In this document: in pieces, positions 30,678 through 38,879 of the stretch
How positions within the stretch are numbered: position 1 is the first letter of the stretch
Layout of the letters: every line of letters begins with the position of its first letter
DNA from: Mesorhizobium sp. ES1-4
Lineage (GTDB): Bacteria > Pseudomonadota > Alphaproteobacteria > Rhizobiales > Rhizobiaceae
Assembly: GCF_020164745.1 (NCBI RefSeq)
Contig: NZ_JAIUGV010000001.1
Span: 558,001-622,000 of the forward strand
DNA: 64,000 bases
Direction of reading: 5' to 3'
The notes under the pieces: model-generated
Told to the model about the DNA's origin: nothing
What the model saw: only the letters and a program-made list of their open reading frames with translations
The model's database searches: none
Position numbers and translations under genes: made by a program

Positions 30678-32741
30678 GTGACCTGGGCGCGGCTTAAAAC
30701 CTATTTCGAGACGGGCCTGGCTGGGCTGACGCAACCGACGCGCTCGGACTGGATTTTTGCCCTGCGCACCGTTTCGGCCGGCATGATCGCGCTTCTCGTC
30801 GCCTATGCGCTGGAGCTCGACCATCCGCAATGGGCGATGATGACGGTGTTCATCGTCGCTCAGCCGGTTGCCGGCATGGTGCTGGCGAAAGGCTTCTACC
30901 GGCTGCTCGGCACCCTTGCCGGGGGTGTCGCGGCAGTCGGCATCACAACGGCGTTCGGCGCCGGCCCCTGGATTCTGGTGACGGCGCTTGCCGTCTGGAT
31001 TGGCATTTGCACCTTCGTCTCGTCGCTGTTGCGCAATCCCGAGGCCTATGGCGCTGCACTTGCCGGCTACACAGCCATGATCATTGGCCTGCCCGCCTTC
31101 GGACAAACCCACCTGGTCGTTGACCTCGCTGTCGCGCGCTGTGCCGAGATCGCACTCGGCATCGTCTGCGCCGGCCTCACCAGCCGGCTGATCCTGCCAA
31201 AACTGGCCAGCGACGCCATCATTTCGCGGCTGAAGCGCTGCATTCTCGACCTCGCCACCTATGCCAGCGGTGCGTTCTCCGGCGGCGACCGGGCAACGCT
31301 GATCGGCTTGCACCGGAAGCTTGTCGCCGACACCCAGACACTTGGCGAGATGCGCGCCTACGCCAGGCTCGAAGCGCCGAGCTTCGCGCCGCGCGCGCAT
31401 CCGGTGCGGCGTACCATCGGACAGCTGCTCTCGGCCCTTTCGGCGGCGCGCGCGCTCCATTCGCATAGTGCTCCGAAAAACGCGGCCCTCATCCCGGTAC
31501 GCTCGGAACTGCAGGCCCTCGTCAGCGAACTGTCAGCCAAGCCGGGAGCGCTGGACGATACCAAGCCCTGGCTGGCGCGACTCGACGCGATCACGGCCAA
31601 GGCCCGGCAAATGCCCGATGCCTCGACCGACCAGGGTGAGGACAGGGTCGGCACCATCACCCGCCTCACCATAGCCGCCGATTTCGCCGAGGCGCTGAAA
31701 CAAGTACTGCGTGGCCTCGACGCCTTGCGGGCGCCGGTTACCCGCCGTCCAGGTCCCGGCAGCCGGCAGCCGGCCCTGGTGGTACATCGCGACTATCCCG
31801 GTGCCGCGCGCAACGCCATCCGCGCGGCCGTTGCCACGCTGCTGGTCGCGGCTTTCTGGCTGACCACGAAATGGTCGGAGGCGGCCGGCACCGTCATCCT
31901 CGTTGCCGTCGTGTCGAGCCTGTTTGCCGCTCGCCCCAACCCAGTGCAGGTATCATGGGGTTTCTTCCAGGGGACGCTGCTCGCTTTGCCCTTCGCCTTT
32001 CTCGTCGGTCAGGTCGCGCTTCCCGCTTTGCCAGGCTTTGGCTGGTTCATGCTGTTCGTCGTGCCCATCATGGTGCCGGCGGCGCTCGCCATGGCCAATC
32101 CGCGCTATGTCGGCGTGGCGACGGCCTTCGCCATCAATTTCCTGGCCTTCCTCAACCCGCATCAGGCAATGACCTACGCTCCCGGCCCCTTCTTCGCCGG
32201 CTCGGCATCGATCCTGGTCGGCATCCTGCTGGCGATCGGTGTCTTCATCGTCGTGTTGCCGGCTGATCCAAGGCTCGCGGCCGACCGCATCGTGCGCGCC
32301 ATGCGCGAGGATCTGGCGCGGCTTTGCCTGCATGAGCGCGTGCCGAGGCGTTCGGCCTTCGAGAGCCTCGCTTATGACCGGGTCAATCAACTGATGCCGC
32401 TGGTGCAGAATTCCGGCAGGAAGGGCGAGGCGGTGCTGGGCGGCGGCGTCGCCTCCGTCACGGTCGGCCTGGAGATCCTGCGGCTGCGCAGTGCCAGCCA
32501 GAACCATGCCATCCCATCGGAAACGACGCTTTCAATCGCCAACTTCCTGACGGGATTGGCGCGCGAACTGCTTTTCCGCGCCCCTGGCGATCCGCGAACA
32601 GCGACCGTCGCCGTCGCCCGGCAGTATGCGGCAGGCATCGCCCAACGAAACGCCACCGGCGACATGCTTCAGATCGCGGCGTCCTTGCGCATCATCGCCG
32701 CGGCGATGGAGGATTTCCCGGATTTCTTCGCGAAAACTTAG
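30678..32741 (+). CDS. FUSC-family inner-membrane protein, AaeB-like efflux component (687 aa)
   Basis: Two bundles of about six membrane helices (first from residue ~20 to ~175, second from ~370 to ~530) separated by a soluble helical region, with a second soluble tail, which is the FUSC/AaeB layout. 'FALRTVSAGMIALLVAYALELDHPQWAMMTVFIVAQP' opens the first bundle. AaeB-type proteins export aromatic acids with a membrane-fusion partner, which is absent here. The start is GTG: the ATG two bases earlier is immediately followed by TGA, and GGAGA lies upstream. Confidence 0.88.
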   Translation: MTWARLKTYFETGLAGLTQPTRSDWIFALRTVSAGMIALLVAYALELDHPQWAMMTVFIVAQPVAGMVLAKGFYRLLGTLAGGVAAVGITTAFGAGPWILVTALAVWIGICTFVSSLLRNPEAYGAALAGYTAMIIGLPAFGQTHLVVDLAVARCAEIALGIVCAGLTSRLILPKLASDAIISRLKRCILDLATYASGAFSGGDRATLIGLHRKLVADTQTLGEMRAYARLEAPSFAPRAHPVRRTIGQLLSALSAARALHSHSAPKNAALIPVRSELQALVSELSAKPGALDDTKPWLARLDAITAKARQMPDASTDQGEDRVGTITRLTIAADFAEALKQVLRGLDALRAPVTRRPGPGSRQPALVVHRDYPGAARNAIRAAVATLLVAAFWLTTKWSEAAGTVILVAVVSSLFAARPNPVQVSWGFFQGTLLALPFAFLVGQVALPALPGFGWFMLFVVPIMVPAALAMANPRYVGVATAFAINFLAFLNPHQAMTYAPGPFFAGSASILVGILLAIGVFIVVLPADPRLAADRIVRAMREDLARLCLHERVPRRSAFESLAYDRVNQLMPLVQNSGRKGEAVLGGGVASVTVGLEILRLRSASQNHAIPSETTLSIANFLTGLARELLFRAPGDPRTATVAVARQYAAGIAQRNATGDMLQIAASLRIIAAAMEDFPDFFAKT

Positions 32742-32808
32742 CGCGCGTCGCCCGAAAGGTGACCTCGATTTTGGGAAAATGACATGCATCAAAGCATGGA
32801 CCTGAATC

Positions 32809-32833
32809 CCGTCGCTTAACTTCGATTCGACGG
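32809..32833. repeat. Short dyad between converging FUSC and DUF2336 genes
   Basis: CCGTCG (32809-32814) pairs with CGACGG (32828-32833). The 70 bases around it, starting near 32770, include the string GACATGCATCAAA, which resembles a dispersed intergenic repeat seen in rhizobia. It lies between the stop codons of two converging genes, so a role as a bidirectional stop is possible. There is no strong U tract. Confidence 0.35.
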
Positions 32834-32835
32834 CT

Positions 32836-33957
32836 TCAGGCAGCGGCGATCGCCAGCGCATGGCCGCGTGCGTTCTCGCGCAGGGCGTCAAGATGGATCG
32901 ACTTGACCAGGGCGGCGAGATCGCCTTCGGCAGCTTGCCCACCCAATTCCTTGAGCATCAGCCAGCTGACTTCCTGAACGCCGGCGACGCGCTTGCCATT
33001 GGCGACCTCGCGCCAGATCTTCAGGGCGCGCAGGATGACCGCATGTGTGGCGGCAGCCAGGCCGCCACTGCGAAACAGTGCCTGCAAGGCCACATCGTGC
33101 CCGCCGGCCAGCAGCGCCCTCACCCGAGGCTCGGATTGCTGGCTGAGCGCGACCAGCGCCGAGCCGAAAAAATCGACCTTGCCGTGCGCGATGGTGCGGA
33201 TCAGGAAGCTCGCGGTCAGATCGCCGCGCAGCCTGAGATGCTCGATCAGCGCCGCGTGCTCTTCCTGGCGCGTGCCTTCGATCAGCGTCACCGAGGCCTT
33301 TACGCAGGCGTCCCGCATGACGCGGTCGGCACGCGCAGCCCCCATCAACGCCATGACCAGCGGCGATGTCTTCAATGTCTCGCCGAGCTTGATGAGCAGC
33401 ATATGCCGGCAGTCGGCAGGCAGCCTGACATCCGAGATCATCGCCTCGCGCACCAGGGGCAGATGCCCATGCCGTTCCGCCATACGGCGGAAGCTGAGGG
33501 AAGCAATGTTGGCGCCGGTGTTGGCCAAAAGCACGGCACAAGCCTCCGCGTCGCCGACCTCGGCGATGGCCGCCGCCAGCGCCATCGAGACGATCGGCCG
33601 GTCGGCGATCAGCTTCTGCGTTGCCTTCTGGCTCGCCGCCACGCGGTTGATCAGATCGGCATCGGTGAGCAGCGGCGAGCGCGCCAACACGACGCCGGCG
33701 ACTTCCGGCTGGTCGGCGGCAAGCACGCTGATGATCTGCAGCGGCGCGTGGTGGCTCATCGAGAGCGCCTCCGCCATCGCCAGCCGCACTTTCGACGAGG
33801 CATCGTCAAGCAGCAGCGTCAGCGCCGCTTCGGCTGCGCAGCGGTCCTCGAACGGCAATTCGGAATTCACATAGGCCCGGGCCAGCGCATTGGCCGCAGC
33901 GGCGCGCTCCGACACTCTGGCCGTGTAGATCCATTTCAGGAAATGCGAAACAACCAT
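32836..33957 (-). CDS. DUF2336 family protein (373 aa)
   Basis: An all-helical, HEAT-like protein of the DUF2336 family, which is common in Rhizobiales and Caulobacterales. Early signatures are 'ARAYVNSELPFEDRCAAEAAL', 'LLLDDASSKVRLAMAEALSMSHHAP' and 'IISVLAADQPEVAGVVLARSPLLTDADL', and Ala/Leu-rich repeats continue to the C-terminus. No signal peptide or membrane helix. The biochemical role is unknown. It is transcribed away from the MaoC/CitE gene pair and shares a 154-base upstream region with it. Confidence 0.88.
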   Translation of the reverse strand: MVVSHFLKWIYTARVSERAAAANALARAYVNSELPFEDRCAAEAALTLLLDDASSKVRLAMAEALSMSHHAPLQIISVLAADQPEVAGVVLARSPLLTDADLINRVAASQKATQKLIADRPIVSMALAAAIAEVGDAEACAVLLANTGANIASLSFRRMAERHGHLPLVREAMISDVRLPADCRHMLLIKLGETLKTSPLVMALMGAARADRVMRDACVKASVTLIEGTRQEEHAALIEHLRLRGDLTASFLIRTIAHGKVDFFGSALVALSQQSEPRVRALLAGGHDVALQALFRSGGLAAATHAVILRALKIWREVANGKRVAGVQEVSWLMLKELGGQAAEGDLAALVKSIHLDALRENARGHALAIAAA

Positions 33958-34111
33958 GCCGTCTGCTTACGCCCCTTGCCGGAAGGTTTTCCGAGCCCCG
34001 CTGACGACGGTAGGCAGAAATGGTTTACGAACAGTTCACCATGTTCATTAACTCGCTTGCGAGCGCCGGATGCAGCGCCTATCAACCGTCAGGCAGGGCA
34101 GGAGACGGAAA

Positions 34112-34564
34112 ATGGCTGGGCTATATCTCGAGGAGTTTGTCGCCGGCCATGTCTTCCAGCACACGCTGCGCAAGACCGTCACCGAAAGCGACAATATGCT
34201 GTTCTCGGTGATGACACTGAACCCGCAGCCGCTGCATATCGACTTTGATTTCGCCGCCAAGAGCGAATGGGGCAAGCCGCTGGTCAACTCGCTGTTCACG
34301 CTCGGCCTGATGATCGGCATTTCGGTCAACGACATCACGGTCGGCACCACGGCCGCCAATCTCGGCATGAAGGAAACCGTGTTCCCGCATCCGGTCTTCC
34401 ATGGCGACACCATCCGCGTCGAGACGACGGTCGTCTCGGTACGCGAGTCCAAATCGAAGCCCGATCGCGGCATCGTCGAGTTCGAGCACCGCGCCTACAA
34501 CCAGCATGGTGATCTGGTCGCCAGATGCACCAGGCAAGCGATGATGATGAAGAAGGCGGCCTGA
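34112..34564 (+). CDS. MaoC-like (hot-dog) acyl-CoA dehydratase/hydratase (150 aa)
   Basis: A single hot-dog-fold hydratase. The catalytic Asp/His region appears as 'NPQPLHIDFDFAAKSEWGKPLVNSLFTLGLM', of which 'NPQPLHIDF' is the hydratase-2 signature. The start at 34112 follows GGAGACGG; upstream codons are Arg-rich and unlikely. Its TGA overlaps the ATG of the CoA-ester lyase by one base. Such MaoC plus CitE-like pairs act in C5 dicarboxylate CoA routes (mesaconyl-, itaconyl- or methylmalyl-CoA). The exact substrate is inference. Confidence 0.87.
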   Translation: MAGLYLEEFVAGHVFQHTLRKTVTESDNMLFSVMTLNPQPLHIDFDFAAKSEWGKPLVNSLFTLGLMIGISVNDITVGTTAANLGMKETVFPHPVFHGDTIRVETTVVSVRESKSKPDRGIVEFEHRAYNQHGDLVARCTRQAMMMKKAA

Positions 34565-35445
34565 TGCGCTCGCTGCTGTTTGTCCCCGGCGATTCCGAGC
34601 GCAAGCTGGAAAAGGGATTTGGCGCCGGCGCCGACGTGATCATCGTCGATCTCGAGGACTCCGTGGCGCCGGGGAACAAGGCAACGGCGCGAGAGGTCGC
34701 GGCGCGCTTCATCGTCGAACGGAAGGGGCAAACCAGCTCGGCGGTCTATGTCAGGGTCAACGACCTCTCGACCGGGCTGACGGACGATGATCTTGCCAAG
34801 CTCATTCCGGCAAGGCCGGACGGCATCATGCTGCCAAAATCGAACAGCGGCCAGGATGTACAGCAGCTCGCGGCCAAGCTCAGGGTCCGGGAAGCCGAGA
34901 GCGGGCTGCCGGACGGTTCGGTAAAGATCCTGCCGATCATCACCGAAACTCCGGCCGGCGTGCTGGCGGCGGCGACCTACGCCGGGACAAGCGCTCGGTT
35001 AGCCGGCCTGACCTGGGGCGCGGAAGACCTGTCGGCGGCGGTCGGCGCGCGCGCGGCCCGCGACGAGCACGGCCGCTACACCGACCTTTTCCGTCACGCC
35101 CGCCTGACGACCATCCTCGCGGCCGGGGCCGCGGAGGTCGCCGCGATCGATACCGTGTTTCCGCATTATCGCGACATGGCGGCCTTCGCGGCGGAATGCG
35201 CCGAGGCGGAGCGCGACGGCTTCACCGGCAAAATGGCGATCCACCCTGATCAGGTGCCCGTCATCAACTTAGCCTTCACGCCCTCGGCCGAGGCGGTGAG
35301 ACAGTCGGCGGCCATCGTCGCGGCGTTCGAGGCAGAAGGAAATCCCGGCGTCGTCGGCATCGGCGGCAAGATGTACGACCGCCCGCATCTGCGGCTGGCG
35401 GAACGCCTTCTGGCGCGAGCGAAGGCCGCCGGTATATCCGTCTGA
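34564..35445 (+). CDS. HpcH/HpaI-type CoA-ester lyase, CitE-like (293 aa)
   Basis: A TIM-barrel lyase of the citrate-lyase beta family. Seen are the start 'MRSLLFVPGDSERKLEKG', the acidic metal site 'IIVDLEDSVAPGNK', 'IMLPKSNSGQDV' and 'ILPIITETPAGVL', and the C-terminal 'GFTGKMAIHPDQVPVIN'. These residues match malyl-CoA, citramalyl-CoA and related lyases or thioesterases. It is coupled to the MaoC hydratase by a one-base overlap, so the two enzymes very likely act in consecutive steps. Neither a CoA transferase nor a mutase accompanies them here. Confidence 0.88.
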   Translation: MRSLLFVPGDSERKLEKGFGAGADVIIVDLEDSVAPGNKATAREVAARFIVERKGQTSSAVYVRVNDLSTGLTDDDLAKLIPARPDGIMLPKSNSGQDVQQLAAKLRVREAESGLPDGSVKILPIITETPAGVLAAATYAGTSARLAGLTWGAEDLSAAVGARAARDEHGRYTDLFRHARLTTILAAGAAEVAAIDTVFPHYRDMAAFAAECAEAERDGFTGKMAIHPDQVPVINLAFTPSAEAVRQSAAIVAAFEAEGNPGVVGIGGKMYDRPHLRLAERLLARAKAAGISV

Positions 35446-35448
35446 CAG

Positions 35449-36057
35449 CTACTTTTTTTCCCAGCGCGGCCGGCGCATCGAAAAGACCTCGTCGACGCTG
35501 GCATAGTCCATGTAGCCGAGACGAGCGACATTGCCGGCCTTGGTGATGTCGAACAGGCCGTCTTTCAGGAAAGCATCGTCGATGTGCACCCCGATCACCT
35601 CGCCGGCGACGACGAAAGCGCCCGCCGGCGATCCGTCCAGCGCCTTTGGGCGAAACACTTCCGTCACCCGGCATTCGAGCGCCGCGGGTGCCGCCGCCAC
35701 GCGCGGCGGCCTGACGAGACGCGACGGCGCCATGGCGAGATCTGCATAGACGAACTCGTTGACGCCGCGCGGCGCGTCGACGGACGTGTAATTCATCTTC
35801 TCCGCAAGCTCGCGGCTGACCAGATTGGCGACGAACTCGCCGGTTTCCTGGGCAAACGAAGCGCTGTCCTTCTCACCCTCGGAGGAAAACCAGACGATGA
35901 AAGGCCGGGTCGAAACGGCGTTGAAGAAGGAGTATGGCGCGAGATTGATCTCGCCGGCCTTGTTCAGCGTCGATATCCAGCCGATCGGGCGCGGCGCCAC
36001 GATCGCCTTCGAAGGATCGTGGGGCAGCCCGTGCCCCTTGGACGGCTCGTAGAACAT
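35449..36057 (-). CDS. Flavin reductase family protein, FMN-binding split barrel (202 aa)
   Basis: The N-terminal 'IVAPRPIGWISTLNKAGEINLAPYSFFNAVS' contains the flavin-binding motif ('PRPIGWIST', 'NLAPYSFF'), and 'FVVAGEVIGVHIDDAFL' is the standard later strand. The fold binds FMN and reduces it or catalyses related flavin chemistry. The gene starts directly after the nitroreductase stop codon, with no gap, which suggests it works with that enzyme. Specific substrate unknown. Confidence 0.9.
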   Translation of the reverse strand: MFYEPSKGHGLPHDPSKAIVAPRPIGWISTLNKAGEINLAPYSFFNAVSTRPFIVWFSSEGEKDSASFAQETGEFVANLVSRELAEKMNYTSVDAPRGVNEFVYADLAMAPSRLVRPPRVAAAPAALECRVTEVFRPKALDGSPAGAFVVAGEVIGVHIDDAFLKDGLFDITKAGNVARLGYMDYASVDEVFSMRRPRWEKK

Positions 36058-36642
36058 TCAGCCCGCCCAAGGCCCGGCGTAATCGGCATAGAGCTTGGCC
36101 GGATCGGGCCGTGGCCGCTCCGGCGCCGGACCGGCATAGGACCCTATATGGACAAAACCGACGACGCGCTCCTGCGGCGCCAGCCCGAGAATCGCCCTGC
36201 CCTCCGGCACGTCGGAATACCAGTTGCTGATCATGTTGGTGCCATAGCCCAGCGCATTGGCCGCGATCATCAGGTTCATCGCCGCCATGCCGCCGGACAG
36301 GAACATCTCCCATTGCGGGATTTTTGGGTTCTCCCTGGCAATCGACACGACACCGATCACCAGCGGTGCGCGCGAAAACCGCGCCAGTTCCTGGTTGCGG
36401 CGGCCTTCCGGCAATGGCCCCTCACGCAGTTCGGCCAGGGCCGCCAGCTTTTTGCCGATCTCGATGCGGGCTTCGCCGCGATAGAGGATGAAGCGCCAGG
36501 GTTCGAGCCGGCCATGGTCGGGCACGCGCGTGGCGGCGGCAATCATCGTGGCGATATCGGCGTCGCTGGGCGCCGGTTCCTTGAGATCGGGAATCGGCGC
36601 TGAATTTCGGGTCAGCAGGAAGTCGATGATCGGCGACGCCAT
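36058..36642 (-). CDS. Nitroreductase family protein, YdjA-like (194 aa)
   Basis: An FMN-dependent nitroreductase of the short YdjA-type. Visible blocks are 'RNSAPIPDLKEPAPSDADI', 'AATRVPDHGRLEPWRFILYRG' (FMN site) and 'GYGTNMISNWYSDVPEG'. ATG 36642 has AGGAG about ten bases upstream; a GTG seven codons earlier is an alternative. It is immediately followed by the flavin reductase gene, forming a two-gene flavin-chemistry unit. Substrate unknown. Confidence 0.9.
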   Translation of the reverse strand: MASPIIDFLLTRNSAPIPDLKEPAPSDADIATMIAAATRVPDHGRLEPWRFILYRGEARIEIGKKLAALAELREGPLPEGRRNQELARFSRAPLVIGVVSIARENPKIPQWEMFLSGGMAAMNLMIAANALGYGTNMISNWYSDVPEGRAILGLAPQERVVGFVHIGSYAGPAPERPRPDPAKLYADYAGPWAG

Positions 36643-36796
36643 GGGCGCAAGTCTCCTGGACACTCTGTTTTGAGCTGAAAGCGCACCATCGGGATTCGGG
36701 CGGCTCGGGCAAAGGCGCCTTAGCGCCGGGGTGAAGAGTCACGGATCGGACTCTTAAGCCTTGAAATTGCCACCGCCATGGGCTTCAACGCAAGGC

Positions 36797-37759
36797 ATGT
36801 TTGAGGGGCGACTGCGTCTTTTCCTGGTCCGGCTCTGTGCCGCGCTGTTCCTGCTGCCGGTCTCGATGGCTGTTGCACAGGAAAAGGACGACGTCGGCGA
36901 CCTGAAACTTCCCGGAATTTCGAGCTATGCGACGCCGAAGAACGAGACGTCGCTGGCGCTTGGCGGCGGTGGCGCCATCACCCTGTCGGCCCAATTGACC
37001 AACAAAGGCACCGACATCACCCGCGGCCTCGTCTGGCGTGTCTTCAAGCCTGAAGCCGTCAACGGCAAATTGCCGATGGTCGCCTCCGCGCATGGCGGCA
37101 GCGCCGTCTTCCAACTCGAGCCCGGCAGCTATCTGGTCCACGCCTCCTACGGCCGTGCCGGCGCCACCAAGCGCATCACCGTCGGCAAGGACGCCAAGCG
37201 CGAAAGCCTGGTGCTCGACGCCGGCGGCCTGAAGCTCGACGCGGTTCTTTCCGGCGGCGTGCGCATTCCGCCGAAGAAACTGCGCTTCTCGATCTATGAG
37301 GGCACCGCCGAGGCCAATGGCGACCGCGCGCTGATCATTCCCGATGTCGAACCCAACAGCGTCGTGCGGCTCAATGCCGGCATCTACCACGTCGTCTCGA
37401 CCTATGGCGCGGTCAACGCCGTCATCCGATCCGACATCCGCGTCGAGGCCGGCAAGCTGACCGAGGCCACCGTCGAGCATCACGCCGCCGAAATCACGAT
37501 GAAGCTTGTGCGCGAGGCGGGCGGCGAGGCGATCGCCGACACCTCATGGTCGCTGCTTAATGAATCAGGCGATCCGATCAAGGAGACCGTCGGTGCCTTT
37601 GCCTCGATGGTGCTTGCCGAAGGCGACTACACCATCATCGCCAAGAATCGCGACCGCATCTACCAGAAGGATTTCACGGTCGTTGGCGGGCAGAACCAGG
37701 AGATCGAGGTCCTCGCCACCGAAGCGGCGGCCATGGATCCGGAAGAAGGCGCCGATTAG
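36797..37759 (+). CDS. Secreted hypothetical protein, beta-repeat type (320 aa)
   Basis: A signal peptide ends at 'SMAVA-QEKD'. The mature chain reads as repeated beta-sandwich-like modules: lines such as 'GSYLVHASYGRAGATKRITVGKDAKRESLVLDAG' and 'GIYHVVSTYGAVNAVIRSDIRVEAGKLTEATVEHHA' echo each other at ~100-residue spacing, with 'GDYTIIAKNRDRIYQKDFTVVGG' as a third. No named family is claimed. Starts at ATG 36797; a TTG at 36761 is also in frame. It ends eight bases before the second copy of the palindromic repeat. Confidence 0.8.
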   Translation: MFEGRLRLFLVRLCAALFLLPVSMAVAQEKDDVGDLKLPGISSYATPKNETSLALGGGGAITLSAQLTNKGTDITRGLVWRVFKPEAVNGKLPMVASAHGGSAVFQLEPGSYLVHASYGRAGATKRITVGKDAKRESLVLDAGGLKLDAVLSGGVRIPPKKLRFSIYEGTAEANGDRALIIPDVEPNSVVRLNAGIYHVVSTYGAVNAVIRSDIRVEAGKLTEATVEHHAAEITMKLVREAGGEAIADTSWSLLNESGDPIKETVGAFASMVLAEGDYTIIAKNRDRIYQKDFTVVGGQNQEIEVLATEAAAMDPEEGAD

Positions 37760-37767
37760 CCTTTATA

Positions 37768-37860
37768 GCAATTCCAAAGTGCGTGCGGTTTTCCGTCCGG
37801 AATTGCGTGAAAACAAAGAGTTAGAGTGGTTCAACAATTCTACAGATACTGAACCGCTCT
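37768..37860. repeat. Dispersed intergenic palindromic repeat, copy 2
   Basis: Dyads GCAATTCC / GGAATTGC (37768-37775 with 37799-37806) and AGAGTGGTTCA / TGAACCGCTCT (37823-37833 with 37850-37860, ten of eleven bases) flank an AAAACAAAGAG stretch. Order and spacing match copy 1 at 10613-10712. The second dyad overlaps the last two bases of the acyltransferase gene's stop codon and lies between converging genes, so it may also serve as a terminator. Confidence 0.8.
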
Positions 37861-38797
37861 AAGCGGCGAGCTTGGTTCGGGCCGGCAGGAAAGGAATGCG
37901 CCGGCGCGGCAGATCTGGCGCGAGGTCGAACACGCCGCGATAAAGCCGATCGAGCAACGCCTTGCGGTCGCGCAACGGCTCCAGTTCGCTCCAGCTCAGT
38001 ACATTGCCGACGCGCACCTCGATCGCCTTGCCGGACAACCGGGCGAATTCACGGATGAGCAGCGAGGTGCGCAAGGTCAGCGAGGCCTTGCCGACGAATT
38101 TGGCCACACGCCCGTCGCGCTCGGCCATGTTCATCGGGCCACTGACCAGATGGAAAAGCCTGCCGTTCTGGCCGGAGAAATGCATGGGAATGACCGATGC
38201 CTTGGCTTCCTGGACAAGACGAGCCGGAAACATCTTCCATGGCAGATCGCGCGCGCGGCCGAAACCCTTTGGCGCGGTGGCGACGCCGCCGGCCGGAAAC
38301 ACCACGATGGTGACGCCTTCCTTCAGCAGCCGCACCGCTTCATGGCGCACCGCCATGTTGTTCTTCACCGCGTCCTTGGTCTCGGAAAAGTCGATTGGCA
38401 GCGAATAAGGCTCCATCTCGCGAATCCTGAGCAGATCCTTATGGATCATCACGCGGAAAGGTCGCCCGAGTTGCTCTGCCAGCGACAGTACGGCAATGCC
38501 ATCGCCAATGCCGAAGGGATGGTTGGCGATGATCACCAGCGGCGTGTCGGGCAGTTGCGCGGGTGGCCATTGGTCGGGGGTTCGCACGCCAACATCGATG
38601 AGGTCCAGCATGCGGCTGAAAACACGCTCACCGGTCGGCACAACCTGATGGCGCCAGAATTCATAGAGCGCCGCGAACCGGTCGCGGCCCGAAAGGCCTT
38701 CCACCGAATGAATAAACCAGCGCGCCAGAGCCGGCTGATGCGGATTGGCATAGGAAAGCTCGGGAAATGGTCGTTCGCGCAATTTCAGCTTGAGCAT
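37859..38797 (-). CDS. PlsC-like lysophospholipid/1-acylglycerol-phosphate acyltransferase (312 aa)
   Basis: A membrane-associated acyltransferase. The catalytic His/Asp motif is in 'VIIANHPFGIGDGIAVLSLAEQ', where the spacing (His, five residues, Asp) matches the NHPxGxxDG subfamily rather than the usual HX4D; 'VVFPAGGVATAPKGFG' is the third block with the EGxR-like role. It resembles OlsA/hemolysin-type acyltransferases that make ornithine lipids or phosphatidic acid. No OlsB partner is adjacent. ATG 38797 is chosen; thrS follows on the same strand 82 bases upstream. Confidence 0.85.
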   Translation of the reverse strand: MLKLKLRERPFPELSYANPHQPALARWFIHSVEGLSGRDRFAALYEFWRHQVVPTGERVFSRMLDLIDVGVRTPDQWPPAQLPDTPLVIIANHPFGIGDGIAVLSLAEQLGRPFRVMIHKDLLRIREMEPYSLPIDFSETKDAVKNNMAVRHEAVRLLKEGVTIVVFPAGGVATAPKGFGRARDLPWKMFPARLVQEAKASVIPMHFSGQNGRLFHLVSGPMNMAERDGRVAKFVGKASLTLRTSLLIREFARLSGKAIEVRVGNVLSWSELEPLRDRKALLDRLYRGVFDLAPDLPRRRIPFLPARTKLAA

Positions 38798-38879
38798 GAG
38801 GGCTCGTACAACGTTGCCGTGACAGAGATGTGAAAATGGCGGTGGATCGCTCTACCGCCATTCGATCGAACACTCCGGG

